DNA from: Bdellovibrio bacteriovorus
GTDB lineage: Bacteria; Bdellovibrionota; Bdellovibrionia; Bdellovibrionales; Bdellovibrionaceae
Assembly (NCBI RefSeq): GCF_001592735.1
Contig: NZ_LUKE01000001.1
Location: forward strand, 1,054,001-1,118,000
Length of the DNA stretch: 64,000 bases
Direction: 5' to 3'
Within the stretch, counting starts at the first letter, position 1; each line of letters begins with the position of its first letter. Shown here in pieces: positions 54,382 through 63,139 of the stretch. Below the pieces are notes generated by a model. It did not search any database. It was not told the origin of the DNA and saw nothing but the letters and a program-made list of their open reading frames with translations. The position numbers and the translations under genes are program-made.

Positions 54382-54510
54382 ATGAACATTCAGAAAATCG
54401 TTCGTTCAGTAACGAAAAAGCAAATCAAGTCGACTCAAAAGAAAGCCCAAGGCCATTTTGAATTGGGTGGAGTTGGCAATACTCAAATGAACATGATCGC
54501 ATTTGATTAG
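54382..54510 (+). CDS. RiPP-like precursor peptide (42 residues)
   Basis: ATG 54382 follows a strong SD AAAGGAGTAACC; stop TAG 54508-54510. The N-terminal half is basic and polar (MNIQKIVRSVTKKQ, KSTQKKAQ). The C-terminal half is different: GHFELGGVGNTQMNMIAFD, with a possible double-Gly site at GG (residues 29-30). No Cys. It stands 55 bp before a putative peptide hydroxylase, a cupin and an ABC transporter in one direction. The leader/core split is inferred. Confidence 0.65.
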   Translation: MNIQKIVRSVTKKQIKSTQKKAQGHFELGGVGNTQMNMIAFD

Positions 54511-54520
54511 TTTTTTCTTC

Positions 54521-54546
54521 GGGGGCGCCAGCCTCCCCGGGGGCGC
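54521..54546 (+). promoter_or_regulatory. GC-rich stem region between precursor and enzyme genes
   Basis: GGGGGCGC is repeated (54521-54528, 54539-54546), and GCGCC (54525-54529) can pair with GGCGC (54542-54546). No T-run follows. It may reduce read-through or protect the short precursor mRNA, giving more precursor than enzymes (inference). Confidence 0.35.
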
Positions 54547-54565
54547 ACCCTTTAAAGGAGTTTTT

Positions 54566-55438
54566 ATGTACGGAATGTTTGGAATCGAAACAAGTATTGA
54601 AAATATCTATAAACTTGCAGCTCCGTTTGTTGGTGATACCGACATCGAAAAGATGCAAGATCTAAAGCCCTCTTACGTAAACTATTTAAAATCTGTTCAT
54701 TCTGAATTCCCGATTTTAAATGACCCCGAAATCGTGGTTCGCGATTTAACTCGTTCTAACCAATTTGCCTCTGCTTTTTCCGCAAGCATTATCGATGACC
54801 TTAATCAAGAGCGTATGGTTGGAGACAATTACTCGAAAGATCTGCTTTTGGCTAACGCGGAACTAGTTCAGCGCAGTTTAGCACAACTTAAAATCATCCG
54901 CCCAGATCTAGCTGAACTTTTTGACTTAGCTGTTCATGCCGTTGTCCTTTGTAATTCAAATCGCAACTCTGAAGGATTTAGCGCCCACGGAGGTACAACC
55001 AATCGTTGCATTGGTCTGATCTGGCTTAACCTACGTCCCGAAATTTCAGAACAAAATGTTTTAGAAATGTTGATTCATGAACTCACCCACACTCTAGTGT
55101 TTTTAGATGAACTTAATAACGAACATTTTAACTATTACAATATCACTAAACAAGAATTTTGGGCCCAATCTTCCATCTTAAAACGTCAACGCCCTATGGA
55201 TAAAGTCATTCACAGCATTATCGTTTCCATGGAGCTGTTATACACGCGAAAAGAGTTCTTACCCACTGAACCGGGGCAAAAACTTTTACATCCAAGTTCT
55301 CAAGAACTGGTGAAAAATATCTCAGCCTCTATTCAGTCTGTCTTAGAACACCCTCGCCTTCATGAGGTCTGCAAACCTCGGGCAATCGAGCTGGTTCAGT
55401 TAGCAAAAGAGCAATTAAAGATTTATGAGGCTATGTAA
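54566..55438 (+). CDS. HExxH protein resembling alpha-KG-HExxH peptide beta-hydroxylases
   Basis: 290 residues from ATG 54566 (AAAGGAG at 5 nt). The metal motif HELTH (His171, Glu172, His175) is followed by ITKQEFWAQSS and the RQRPMDKVIHS segment (His216 a possible third ligand). This layout (HExxH, then a W and an R-x-RP..k.lHs motif) is that of the family NCBI names alpha-KG-HExxH-type peptide beta-hydroxylase, which modifies RiPP precursors. No signal peptide. It sits between the precursor and the cupin gene (1 bp). Confidence 0.72.
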   Translation: MYGMFGIETSIENIYKLAAPFVGDTDIEKMQDLKPSYVNYLKSVHSEFPILNDPEIVVRDLTRSNQFASAFSASIIDDLNQERMVGDNYSKDLLLANAELVQRSLAQLKIIRPDLAELFDLAVHAVVLCNSNRNSEGFSAHGGTTNRCIGLIWLNLRPEISEQNVLEMLIHELTHTLVFLDELNNEHFNYYNITKQEFWAQSSILKRQRPMDKVIHSIIVSMELLYTRKEFLPTEPGQKLLHPSSQELVKNISASIQSVLEHPRLHEVCKPRAIELVQLAKEQLKIYEAM

Positions 55439-55439
55439 A

Positions 55440-56528
55440 ATGGAAAAGTTATATAAAGAAATCGAATCGACCATGTCCCGCATTGAAAGCAAATGGCAAA
55501 AGATCAATTATTCCACTGACCATTTTCCCGAAGTTGTTTGGAAAGAAACAAGCTCTTTAGATCTTTCTGCTTTGGGCGAAGTCTCTAACCAGCTTAAGCT
55601 TTTAGATATGCCGGGTGTTCGCTTTCAACAGCAACGCTCTACATTTTCAGATCTGTATGTCCAAATCTTTCATAATGGCCGATTCATGATCGAGATCCTA
55701 AATTGGTGGGGTGGCCACGTGAATGTGCACGACCATGATTTTTCTGCCGTTCAATTTCAGCTTAAGGGTGATGCCTTAAACGTCGTTTATGATTTCAAAG
55801 CAGAACAAGAAACCGGTGCATTGCGATTTGGAAGTCTTAACGTGCGTGAGTCTGAAATCTGGAAAGAAGGCGGACGATCTATCGTGCGTCCCGGCGACGT
55901 AGATCCCCACAGTGTTTTCCACATTGGTGAACCGACGACAAGTCTTCTGATCCGCACGATTGCAACACCACGATACGGAGCTCAATCAAACTATTTCCCA
56001 ACCCTAGCGGCTCATTACTATGTGTCTAACGATATCCAGCGCAAAAAACTAACCGCCTTGGGCCTTTTATCCAGAAAAGCTTCTAAAGAATTTCGCATGA
56101 ACTTAGAAAAGTTCTTAGACACGCAAAGCTTAAGTGAAAATTTCTTTATGCTTATAAAACTTGGCTCTTTGCTTTTACAAGAAGACTATAGCGATATTCT
56201 TCAGAACTACGCAGACAAAGGCTCTTTAGAAAAGAAGCTTGTAGACAGTGTTGTCCTAAACAACGGTATTGATTTCTTTAAGACAAAAGCAAATGAAACC
56301 TCCGACTTAAATTACGATGAAAAGCTCGCCGCCTTTGCAGTTTCTGCAAGCTGCAATCTAGGCAATTTACAAAAAGTGATTTCTCAATTAGGAAATACCG
56401 TAAATCCAGAAAGAATCAGTAGCGGCCTTAAGTCGTTTTTAACAAAACTTGATTCTGGTGACCAAGCAGTGGCGGAAGGTTATCTAGATATTTTTGGAAT
56501 GGCGGAGTTCGCAAATGAAAAGGTTTAA
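55440..56528 (+). CDS. Cupin-fold protein of the RiPP-like operon
   Basis: 362 residues. A single cupin at about 50-185: GHVNVHDHDFSAVQFQLKG (His97, His99; the usual Glu of motif 1 is absent) and RPGDVDPHSVFHI (His157). Three His would bind Fe as in cysteine-dioxygenase-like proteins. Residues 200-362 are helical and not recognised. It starts 1 bp after the HExxH gene, and its last 14 bp overlap the ABC gene, so the operon is translationally coupled. Possibly a second tailoring oxygenase or a partner of the first. Confidence 0.7.
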   Translation: MEKLYKEIESTMSRIESKWQKINYSTDHFPEVVWKETSSLDLSALGEVSNQLKLLDMPGVRFQQQRSTFSDLYVQIFHNGRFMIEILNWWGGHVNVHDHDFSAVQFQLKGDALNVVYDFKAEQETGALRFGSLNVRESEIWKEGGRSIVRPGDVDPHSVFHIGEPTTSLLIRTIATPRYGAQSNYFPTLAAHYYVSNDIQRKKLTALGLLSRKASKEFRMNLEKFLDTQSLSENFFMLIKLGSLLLQEDYSDILQNYADKGSLEKKLVDSVVLNNGIDFFKTKANETSDLNYDEKLAAFAVSASCNLGNLQKVISQLGNTVNPERISSGLKSFLTKLDSGDQAVAEGYLDIFGMAEFANEKV

Positions 56529-57891
56529 TATTTATTCATGCCTTTTAAATCGTGATGCCGTGATTTCGACAGTTTGGTCTGTTTTACAGCAACTGGTCGT
56601 TGCGGCTTCAACATATCTGATTGTTAAATCAATCCAGATGGTGACCGCAGGCGACCTGCAGCAAGGAATTCAGTATATCAGCGCTTTTGTGATCAGCTTG
56701 GTTTTGGTGTATCTGCCAAACACACTGTCCATGGCGTACTTGCAAAGATGGCGCTTAAGTTCGATCGAAAAATTTGTAAATTCATTTATCGATCACAACA
56801 AAGGAAGGACCACCTGGGGTCATGCCAGGAATAAGGTCACTAAGGAATCTTGGCTAACTAATGAAAGTTTTGCGGTATTTGATGGGGCAACGGGTTTACT
56901 TTATCAGCTTATCTCGACACTTTTGAACTCGCTTTTCAATATCATGGTCATTGCCTGGGCTTTGGATTCTCGCATTATGGGATGGTACGCCGCCGCGGGT
57001 GCCATACTGGTGGGAGTCAATTATCTCTCACGCGGATTTATCAGCAAGTCTTCTTTAGCTATGCAGGACAGCCGCAACGCCTTATCAAGTTCGATGTTGT
57101 CAGCGTGGCAGAATATTTTTATCGGAAATAGATTTAATTTTGAAAATTGGCATCAGCTTTTTTCAGAGCGCTTTCGTCAATCACGAAAGGCCGCTGCAAG
57201 TTATGATATCACTCGTTCAGTGATTTCTAGCATCACCGTATGCGTAGCCCTTTTAATTGTGGCCCTAGGAAATGGCATCTTTTTGTGGGAAAACCAGCAA
57301 AACATCCCCGCGATTGCGGCTTTATTTATCACTATGCCTCGCCAGCTTCAGATCATCCAAAGCATCTTTTCCTTTTTTAACTTAACTCTAAGTTGGAATG
57401 GTGTGCGCAATCAGTTGAAAACCCTAGAGGAAACCTTACTTTCAAATAGTGGCACAAAAGATTCCTTAAGCTATGTACAAATTCCAGAGCTTTCCTTAAC
57501 TGAAAGGAAAAACGAAATCCCACTATCTACGGCTGATTTCTTTTTCAAAAATATTCAAGACTCCGCTAAAGGTCGTCGTACTTTGCGTGGACCTAATGGA
57601 GCTGGAAAGTCGACTTTGCTTTCTGTCTTGAAAGAAAAAACAGGAGATAGCTCTTTTATGTTGCCGACAAACTATGAAGACCTTTCGTTCTCCATTGATT
57701 TCTTAGATCATTCTGATGGCAATCGCTTGCTCGCCGTATTTCAAAAGATCGAAAAACTCGATTCCGTGAAATACATCATTTTAGATGAATGGGACGCAAA
57801 CCTTGATGGAAAGAATCTTTCTTTAATCAATGATGCCATCGAGCGTTTAGCCGAAACTAAAGTCATTATCGAATCCCGACATCGCGGGTAA
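56515..57891 (+). CDS. Half-size ABC transporter with shortened ATPase domain
   Basis: 458 residues. The N-terminal ~310 residues carry about six TM helices (for example VLQQLVVAASTYLIVKS and YISAFVISLVLVYLP). The C-terminus has Walker A GPNGAGKST (Lys365), Walker B YIILDEWD (Asp424, Glu425) and an H-loop-like ESRH. Only 59 residues separate the Walker motifs, against roughly 110-120 usually, and no LSGGQ is seen (nearest is SDGNR). No C39 peptidase domain. Probably exports the modified peptide. Confidence 0.82.
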   Translation: MKRFNIYSCLLNRDAVISTVWSVLQQLVVAASTYLIVKSIQMVTAGDLQQGIQYISAFVISLVLVYLPNTLSMAYLQRWRLSSIEKFVNSFIDHNKGRTTWGHARNKVTKESWLTNESFAVFDGATGLLYQLISTLLNSLFNIMVIAWALDSRIMGWYAAAGAILVGVNYLSRGFISKSSLAMQDSRNALSSSMLSAWQNIFIGNRFNFENWHQLFSERFRQSRKAAASYDITRSVISSITVCVALLIVALGNGIFLWENQQNIPAIAALFITMPRQLQIIQSIFSFFNLTLSWNGVRNQLKTLEETLLSNSGTKDSLSYVQIPELSLTERKNEIPLSTADFFFKNIQDSAKGRRTLRGPNGAGKSTLLSVLKEKTGDSSFMLPTNYEDLSFSIDFLDHSDGNRLLAVFQKIEKLDSVKYIILDEWDANLDGKNLSLINDAIERLAETKVIIESRHRG

Positions 57892-57892
57892 T

Positions 57893-57923
57893 AAAAAAGG
57901 GAGGTTTTGCACCTCCCCTTTTT
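57893..57923 (+). terminator. Terminator of the RiPP-like operon (bidirectional)
   Basis: GGGAGG (57899-57904) pairs with CCTCCC (57912-57917), with A6 before and CTTTTT after. It lies between the ABC gene and the convergent CMD-family gene. Confidence 0.85.
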
Positions 57924-57925
57924 AT

Positions 57926-58465
57926 TTATTTTCTTAACGGCACCGCCGGGAAATCCACCGGCACATCAAACGCCACATTGGTGTAGTTTGTGAATGTGTT
58001 TAATGCCACGTGCGCCAAGATCTCTGCGATTTCTTCTTCTGAAAAACCGGCTGCTTTTACGTCAGCGATGTCAGATTTAGAAACCTGACCGCGAGCTTTC
58101 ACAAGACGAGCTGCAAAGTTTAACGCCGCTTGAGTGCGTGGGTCACTCGACTCACCGGCTTGTGCGGCGGTCATTTCGGCTGCGGTATTACCGGCACCCT
58201 GGCCAAGCACGGTGTGCGCAGCTAAGCAGTATTCACAGCGATTGATATCTGCAACAAGCACCGCAATCTTTTCACCCAGCTTCGCTCCCAATTTCCCTTT
58301 GCTCAAAGCCCCGAATGATGCCCACATGCTTTCAAGAGCAGCGGGGGAATTTCCGATCGCTAAGAACATGTTCGGCACTTTACCGAAGCCTTTTTCAATC
58401 TGGTCGAACATTTTTTTGTGCGAGCCCGTTGTTTCTTGCGGTGATTTTAGGTTGATATAAGACAT
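57926..58465 (-). CDS. Carboxymuconolactone decarboxylase (AhpD-like) family protein
   Basis: 179 residues. The redox motif CEYCLAAHTVLG (CxxC then His) and the LNTFTNYTNVAFDVPVD ending match peroxidase-related AhpD-like alkylhydroperoxidases. SD AGGAGG. It lies 10 bp after the redoxin gene, so the two form an operon divergent from HxlR. Confidence 0.92.
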   Translation of the reverse strand: MSYINLKSPQETTGSHKKMFDQIEKGFGKVPNMFLAIGNSPAALESMWASFGALSKGKLGAKLGEKIAVLVADINRCEYCLAAHTVLGQGAGNTAAEMTAAQAGESSDPRTQAALNFAARLVKARGQVSKSDIADVKAAGFSEEEIAEILAHVALNTFTNYTNVAFDVPVDFPAVPLRK

Positions 58466-58475
58466 AATGACCTCC

Positions 58476-58952
58476 TTAGGCCTGTTTGGTTGTTTGAGTC
58501 TGGGTTGCTAAACTACTCACAAACTCGATTAATTTTTCTGTATCTAAAATTCCAAAATGCTGCAGAACGATTTCACCGTTTTGATCAATGATGATCGTCG
58601 TCGGCGTGCCTTGCATGTCGTAAGCTTTCATCGTCAGCGGCATCCACTCGCCTTCGCGGTGTTCATCCACTCCGACCGGAAATGGAATTCGCCATTCTTT
58701 GATAAAAACTTTTAAAGCCTCTGGCCCCATCGCATGATGGTTTTCAAAAACTGTGTGCAGACCCACTACGTCGACAGATAAACCTTTAAGTCGTTCAAAA
58801 ATTTCCATGGTTTGTGGCACCCCGTGATATACACAGCCCGGACACAACATCTGAAAGGCATGAATGACTTTGATTCTTGGCGCCTCAACATCCAGGTGAT
58901 AATCTGGTGAAGTGTTGAGCCACTGGCTTACTTGTAGTTGTTGAGCTTTCAT
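58476..58952 (-). CDS. TlpA/ResA-like thioredoxin-fold protein
   Basis: 158 residues. Active-site CPGC in QMLCPGCVYHGVPQ, followed by MQGTPTTIIIDQNGEIVLQHFG with the cis-Pro before TTII. No signal peptide, so probably cytoplasmic. First gene of the redoxin-CMD operon; a thiol/peroxide reductase pair is likely. Confidence 0.88.
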   Translation of the reverse strand: MKAQQLQVSQWLNTSPDYHLDVEAPRIKVIHAFQMLCPGCVYHGVPQTMEIFERLKGLSVDVVGLHTVFENHHAMGPEALKVFIKEWRIPFPVGVDEHREGEWMPLTMKAYDMQGTPTTIIIDQNGEIVLQHFGILDTEKLIEFVSSLATQTQTTKQA

Positions 58953-59054
58953 TGGCTCCTCCTTTGTTGTGTTTGATTATTTCAAAATAACAAACGATAA
59001 CAAGTGGTTACAAAATGGTGTGGTAGGTACTTAACGGTACATCTTGGAGATCTT

Positions 59055-59369
59055 ATGGACGAAAAAAAATATGACGTGAAGTTTCTAGTCGAGGATATCG
59101 TGGGCTGCAAATGGTCCATGTCGATATTAGATATGATCGATAAAGGTATTAATCGTCCCGGCGCGATGGTGCGAGAACAAGACGGATTAACCACAAAAGT
59201 TTTAAATGAAAGACTTCGCAAACTGCAGAAATATCAAGTCATCGATAAAGTGGAACATCCGGAAGTTCCACCACGAGTGGAATATGTCTATACTGAATTT
59301 GGAAAAAAGTTTTTAGATATCGTTAAGGCCATTCGCAATCTTGAAGACGAAATGGACATCAAAAAATAA
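59055..59369 (+). CDS. HxlR family transcriptional regulator
   Basis: 104 residues from ATG 59055 (TTGGAGA). LVEDIVGCKWSMSILDMI, LTTKVLNERLRKLQKYQV and VEYVYTEFGKKFL are the family pattern. Cys near the N-terminus (VGCKW) is at the redox-sensing position. Divergent from the redoxin-CMD operon, which it probably controls; the 100-bp gap has several GTAC/GGTA half-sites. Confidence 0.9.
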   Translation: MDEKKYDVKFLVEDIVGCKWSMSILDMIDKGINRPGAMVREQDGLTTKVLNERLRKLQKYQVIDKVEHPEVPPRVEYVYTEFGKKFLDIVKAIRNLEDEMDIKK

Positions 59370-59531
59370 TCTGTCACTAGTGATTCTCATTTTTTAACCA
59401 CCGTAAGATCCGCACCCCGAGCCAGTTTCCTGGCTCTATGTCTAAGATTTGGTCCAGAAAATACTGCTTAGGCCCCGCATTGCTTTTGCGTCATCTAGTA
59501 TATGTCGAAAAGCAAATAAACGAGGTGCCTG

Positions 59532-60596
59532 ATGGCTAGAGCCACCCGACTTCTGTCTCTTTTCGTATTTACTCTTTCTGTATCGGTGATCGGTTGCGGA
59601 AAAAACTTTGAAGTCCCTACCGATGAATTAACTCAAATTGAAAACGGCAACGATAATACTGACCAAGGAACAAACAATCCAACCCCGACAGATCCCGACG
59701 CAGAAGATCCGGTGGGCCTAAATCCCGTTGATTATTCTAATCCTGTTTTAGATTCTCAGTTTTCTAAACTACCTAACGGAAAAGATCTTAGTAGCATTTC
59801 CGTCAATGGTACAAAGCTGACTCTCACGCGCGGATCCGGCAATACTTTTACCGCCGCCTTGAAAGCAGACTATCAAGCTTTAAAGACAGCCACTCAAACA
59901 GATCCGAAACACAAAGTGCAATGGACTTTGATGGATTTAAGTTCTCATCAAGTCATTGCTAAAAGTCTTTCGTCTCATAAAAAACTTTTCGGCGCTTCCA
60001 GTTCTAAAATCTATGTGGGATCAGCCCTAGTTGATAAACAAAACGGCAGCATTTCAAGTTCACAGCTGCAATTGATGGCGGATATGTTAGTGGTATCTTC
60101 AAACACCGCATGGACCAATCTGCAGTCGCAGATCGGCGGCGGGGATTCAAACAAAGGACGCGAGTACATCCATAACTTTACTCAGCGTATGGGTTATAAG
60201 CTGACTCGTGGGTACCAAGGTTACTGGGGCAGTACACATGGCAATGAACTTGTGCCTGACGAAGCCGTGGAAACTCTTTACGATCTTTACCGAAATGCCT
60301 TCCCCGGTGCTTCGATCGTGTGGAAGCTGATGCATACATGCCGCACGGGTTCCTCTCGTGGACTTAAGTACATCCCCTCAAGTATTTATGTGGGCGGAAA
60401 AACCGGAACCTATGATGGTCCCACGGAAAATCCCGAAACCGGCGCTTCTTATAACGTCGCGATTCGTAATCACCTGATGGTGTTTTACGCTGGCAGACGC
60501 CAATACGGTCTGGCGATCTTATCAAATTCTGGATCAGACCAATCGGCGGCTTTACTAGCGGGTGGATTGATTCGTGAATATGCGGGCGTTAAATAA
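59532..60596 (+). CDS. Serine hydrolase (D-Ala-D-Ala carboxypeptidase / class A beta-lactamase fold), lipoprotein
   Basis: 354 residues. Lipoprotein signal with VIGC (Cys22). Active-site motifs in order: SSSK (SxxK) in GASSSKIYVGS, SSN (SxN) in VVSSNTAW, and KTG in GGKTGTYDG. An acidic/Pro linker (~30-65) precedes the domain. It may act on peptidoglycan or beta-lactams in the periplasm. Monocistronic; no Glu166-type omega loop was identified. Confidence 0.85.
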   Translation: MARATRLLSLFVFTLSVSVIGCGKNFEVPTDELTQIENGNDNTDQGTNNPTPTDPDAEDPVGLNPVDYSNPVLDSQFSKLPNGKDLSSISVNGTKLTLTRGSGNTFTAALKADYQALKTATQTDPKHKVQWTLMDLSSHQVIAKSLSSHKKLFGASSSKIYVGSALVDKQNGSISSSQLQLMADMLVVSSNTAWTNLQSQIGGGDSNKGREYIHNFTQRMGYKLTRGYQGYWGSTHGNELVPDEAVETLYDLYRNAFPGASIVWKLMHTCRTGSSRGLKYIPSSIYVGGKTGTYDGPTENPETGASYNVAIRNHLMVFYAGRRQYGLAILSNSGSDQSAALLAGGLIREYAGVK

Positions 60597-60649
60597 TCTA
60601 GACTAGTCGGGGATACCCGCCTCGCTCTTGGGATTATATACTTTATTAA

Positions 60650-61618
60650 GTGAAACACCCCAGACGCATGATATTACTTGCCACTCTTGTCGTTTTACTT
60701 CTATTTCTCCTCGACCGAGAAATAGAAGTCTCCGTCGCTACGGGGCACGCGTCAAACAAGGCTGACTGGCCCGCAAACTTACAGACTGCGGTAACATCTC
60801 TGCCAGTAACTCAAAAGAACAGTCCCCCAAAGAGCAACAACGATATTAATAAAGACGACAACGAATCTGAAATTACATCCGATCAAATCGAATTGCTTTG
60901 CAAGTTAAGATCCGCGAAAACATCGGTTCCGATGAGCGGAAAAATCCAAGTGTTTGTTAGTAAGATCAGTCCCTTCTTAGGGATGAATGAAAAAAATGTG
61001 GCTTGGATAAAGTCCCCCTCCTGCCCCGATGGATATTATTCGATTGTTCACTATTCTGATGAGGGTGATGTCACAAAAGAAATCGATTGTCGTCGTGCCA
61101 GCCTAACGGAGCTAGGAACATTTAGTGGCGAGCAAGGAAATATCATCGATGCACCAGCGGACGAAAACACGGCCAACCTTGCGATTTCGGGGGCAGGATA
61201 TTTTGTTTTACAGTGCCCTGATAGTAAGTTGATGCTAACCAGAAATGGAAAGTTTAAAAGATCTGCCCGTGGTATTTTAAGCAACGGCGGCGACTGCACC
61301 TTGCTAGATACTCAAGGACGTCCCTTCATCGACGAAAAAATAAATTTTGAGGGCTGTAATACGCAAGGTGCTTGTGTCGCCACTCTTGATCCGTCCCTTG
61401 ATGAAACTGAAGGCTTGGAATACGTAAATTCATATACTTTTCAGGCAGACGCCGCCATAACTCCAGAGCTATCCGTCACCAAAAAAGGTTCCCAGCTGTT
61501 TAGGCCAAATTTCTTTTTAAATTCGCTTGAAAACATTCATGATTCAGACCGAGGAATGACCAGTGTTTCTTGGATTAATCATCCGTCTGTAGACCTTGAT
61601 AGGCTTGAGTGTCCCTAG
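60650..61618 (+). CDS. Membrane-anchored protein with flagellar rod/hook (FlgE/F/G)-like motif
   Basis: 322 residues, GTG start. TM anchor near residues 8-21. A polar linker (~30-75) follows. Residues ~180-230 read NLAISGAGYFVL, LMLTRNGKFKR, GILSNGGDCTLLD, the diagnostic pattern (NLAISGDGFF, YTRNG-F, G-L-N..G) of FlgE/FlgF/FlgG. The rest is not flagellar-like, and there is no rod N-terminal domain. Cys residues suggest disulfides. Function unknown. Confidence 0.6.
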   Translation: MKHPRRMILLATLVVLLLFLLDREIEVSVATGHASNKADWPANLQTAVTSLPVTQKNSPPKSNNDINKDDNESEITSDQIELLCKLRSAKTSVPMSGKIQVFVSKISPFLGMNEKNVAWIKSPSCPDGYYSIVHYSDEGDVTKEIDCRRASLTELGTFSGEQGNIIDAPADENTANLAISGAGYFVLQCPDSKLMLTRNGKFKRSARGILSNGGDCTLLDTQGRPFIDEKINFEGCNTQGACVATLDPSLDETEGLEYVNSYTFQADAAITPELSVTKKGSQLFRPNFFLNSLENIHDSDRGMTSVSWINHPSVDLDRLECP

Positions 61619-61729
61619 CTTCCAAATTCGTTCCATAATTCAAAAAACTAGAACTAATCACTGCGTCAACATTGCGATTGGTGCGGTTTTCAGATTTACT
61701 TAGTCTCGATGCAAATAAAGGGGAACACG

Positions 61730-63139
61730 ATGAGTAAATCTGTTGTAACGCTTTCTTTTTTAATTTTTGCTTTCCTAATGTCACCGGCATTCGTTTCAGC
61801 GTCGGTAGAAGCATGGGCCATCGCAAAGCCTGAATATGATATCGTTTTTCCTGACGACCAGATCGTTGATTTTAAAATCATCATCCAACCACAAGATTGG
61901 GAGGCGATGCAGGATAATATGCGCAAGCTTTATGGCGAACCAGGGAAACCTCTTCCTCGCCCGAATCCGGGCGATAAGCCCGTCGCCCCTGGGTTCTCAA
62001 AAGAAAAACCAATGTGGGTGAATGCCAAAATTGAATTTAACGGCCAGACATGGAATAACGTTGCCGTTCGTTATAAAGGCAACTCTTCATTGATGTTTCC
62101 TTGGATGCGCGGAAGTCATAAATTGCCTTTTAAAATCGACTTTTCAAAATTTGAAAAGAAAAGAAAGTTTTACGGGTTTACCGAACTTTCCCTTTCAAAT
62201 AACTTTGCTGACAACACCTTGATGCGTGAGCCCTTGGCTTATCGTTTATTAAGCGACATGGGTTTGCCTGCTTCACACACCGCCCTTTACCGTATGACGG
62301 TGGATTATGGCAACGGCGCCAAAGATTACGGCATTTATACTTCTATTGAAGTGACGAACGACACCGTGGTGGGAAATTTCTTTGGCGAAGACAAAGGTAA
62401 CATCTATGAAGGTGACGGCCGAGGTGTCACCTTAGCCAAAGGTGTTACAATCGATCAAATTAAGACCGCTTTTCAAAAAGAAAATAACAAAAAAGAAAAC
62501 GATTTCAGCGATATCATCGGACTTTATAATACACTTCACAGCCCAGATCGTTTAGCGCGGCCGACCGCATGGCGCGCCGATCTTGAGTCGCGCTTTGAAG
62601 TTAAAGAATTTCTAAAATGGCTGGCGATGAGTGCCGTTCTTGAGCACTGGGACACTTATGGCAACATGACTCACAACTTTTATCTTTATAACAAAGACGG
62701 AAAATTACACTGGATTAGCTGGGATCATAATCTGATCTTGGGTGCGGGATTCGGGGCCCCGCCCAACAATCCGCCCAAAGATCCACCGCCGATGCCAAAT
62801 CCTGCTCCCCCTCCGGGTGGTGGTGGCAAACCCCCGGGCAGCTATTTTAAGATCTCCGTCACCTTTGATCGCGCAGAAGTAAAAGATAAATGGCCTTTGA
62901 TCCGATTTATTTTAGATGATGCCGTTTACGGACAGGAATATAAAAATCAGCTGAAGGATATGAAGAGCCGTTATTTCAACGCTGCCAAAATTGAAATGGA
63001 CCTTCGCCACCGAGCTAAGACGATTAAAACTACGGTGGCGCCCGGTGATCAGAACGATTTTGAAAAATCGGTTGATGATTTAGTTAAAAAAATCTTTGAA
63101 CGCGAACAAAAGCTTTCAGAGCACATTCAAAAAATCTAA
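61730..63139 (+). CDS. CotH kinase family exported protein
   Basis: 469 residues from ATG 61730 (AAAGGGGAA). Signal peptide (about 1-24, ending VSASVEA). CotH motifs: VRYKGNSSLMF, KLPFKIDFSKF, LSLSNNFADNTLMREPLAYRLL, NIYEGDGRG, and HNFYLYNKDGKLHWISWDHNL (D near catalytic loop). A Pro/Gly-rich insert lies at about 345-375. CotH proteins are protein kinases in spore coats, but exported bacterial homologues often have unknown roles. Its stop overlaps the convergent UdgX gene by 4 bp. Confidence 0.88.
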   Translation: MSKSVVTLSFLIFAFLMSPAFVSASVEAWAIAKPEYDIVFPDDQIVDFKIIIQPQDWEAMQDNMRKLYGEPGKPLPRPNPGDKPVAPGFSKEKPMWVNAKIEFNGQTWNNVAVRYKGNSSLMFPWMRGSHKLPFKIDFSKFEKKRKFYGFTELSLSNNFADNTLMREPLAYRLLSDMGLPASHTALYRMTVDYGNGAKDYGIYTSIEVTNDTVVGNFFGEDKGNIYEGDGRGVTLAKGVTIDQIKTAFQKENNKKENDFSDIIGLYNTLHSPDRLARPTAWRADLESRFEVKEFLKWLAMSAVLEHWDTYGNMTHNFYLYNKDGKLHWISWDHNLILGAGFGAPPNNPPKDPPPMPNPAPPPGGGGKPPGSYFKISVTFDRAEVKDKWPLIRFILDDAVYGQEYKNQLKDMKSRYFNAAKIEMDLRHRAKTIKTTVAPGDQNDFEKSVDDLVKKIFEREQKLSEHIQKI

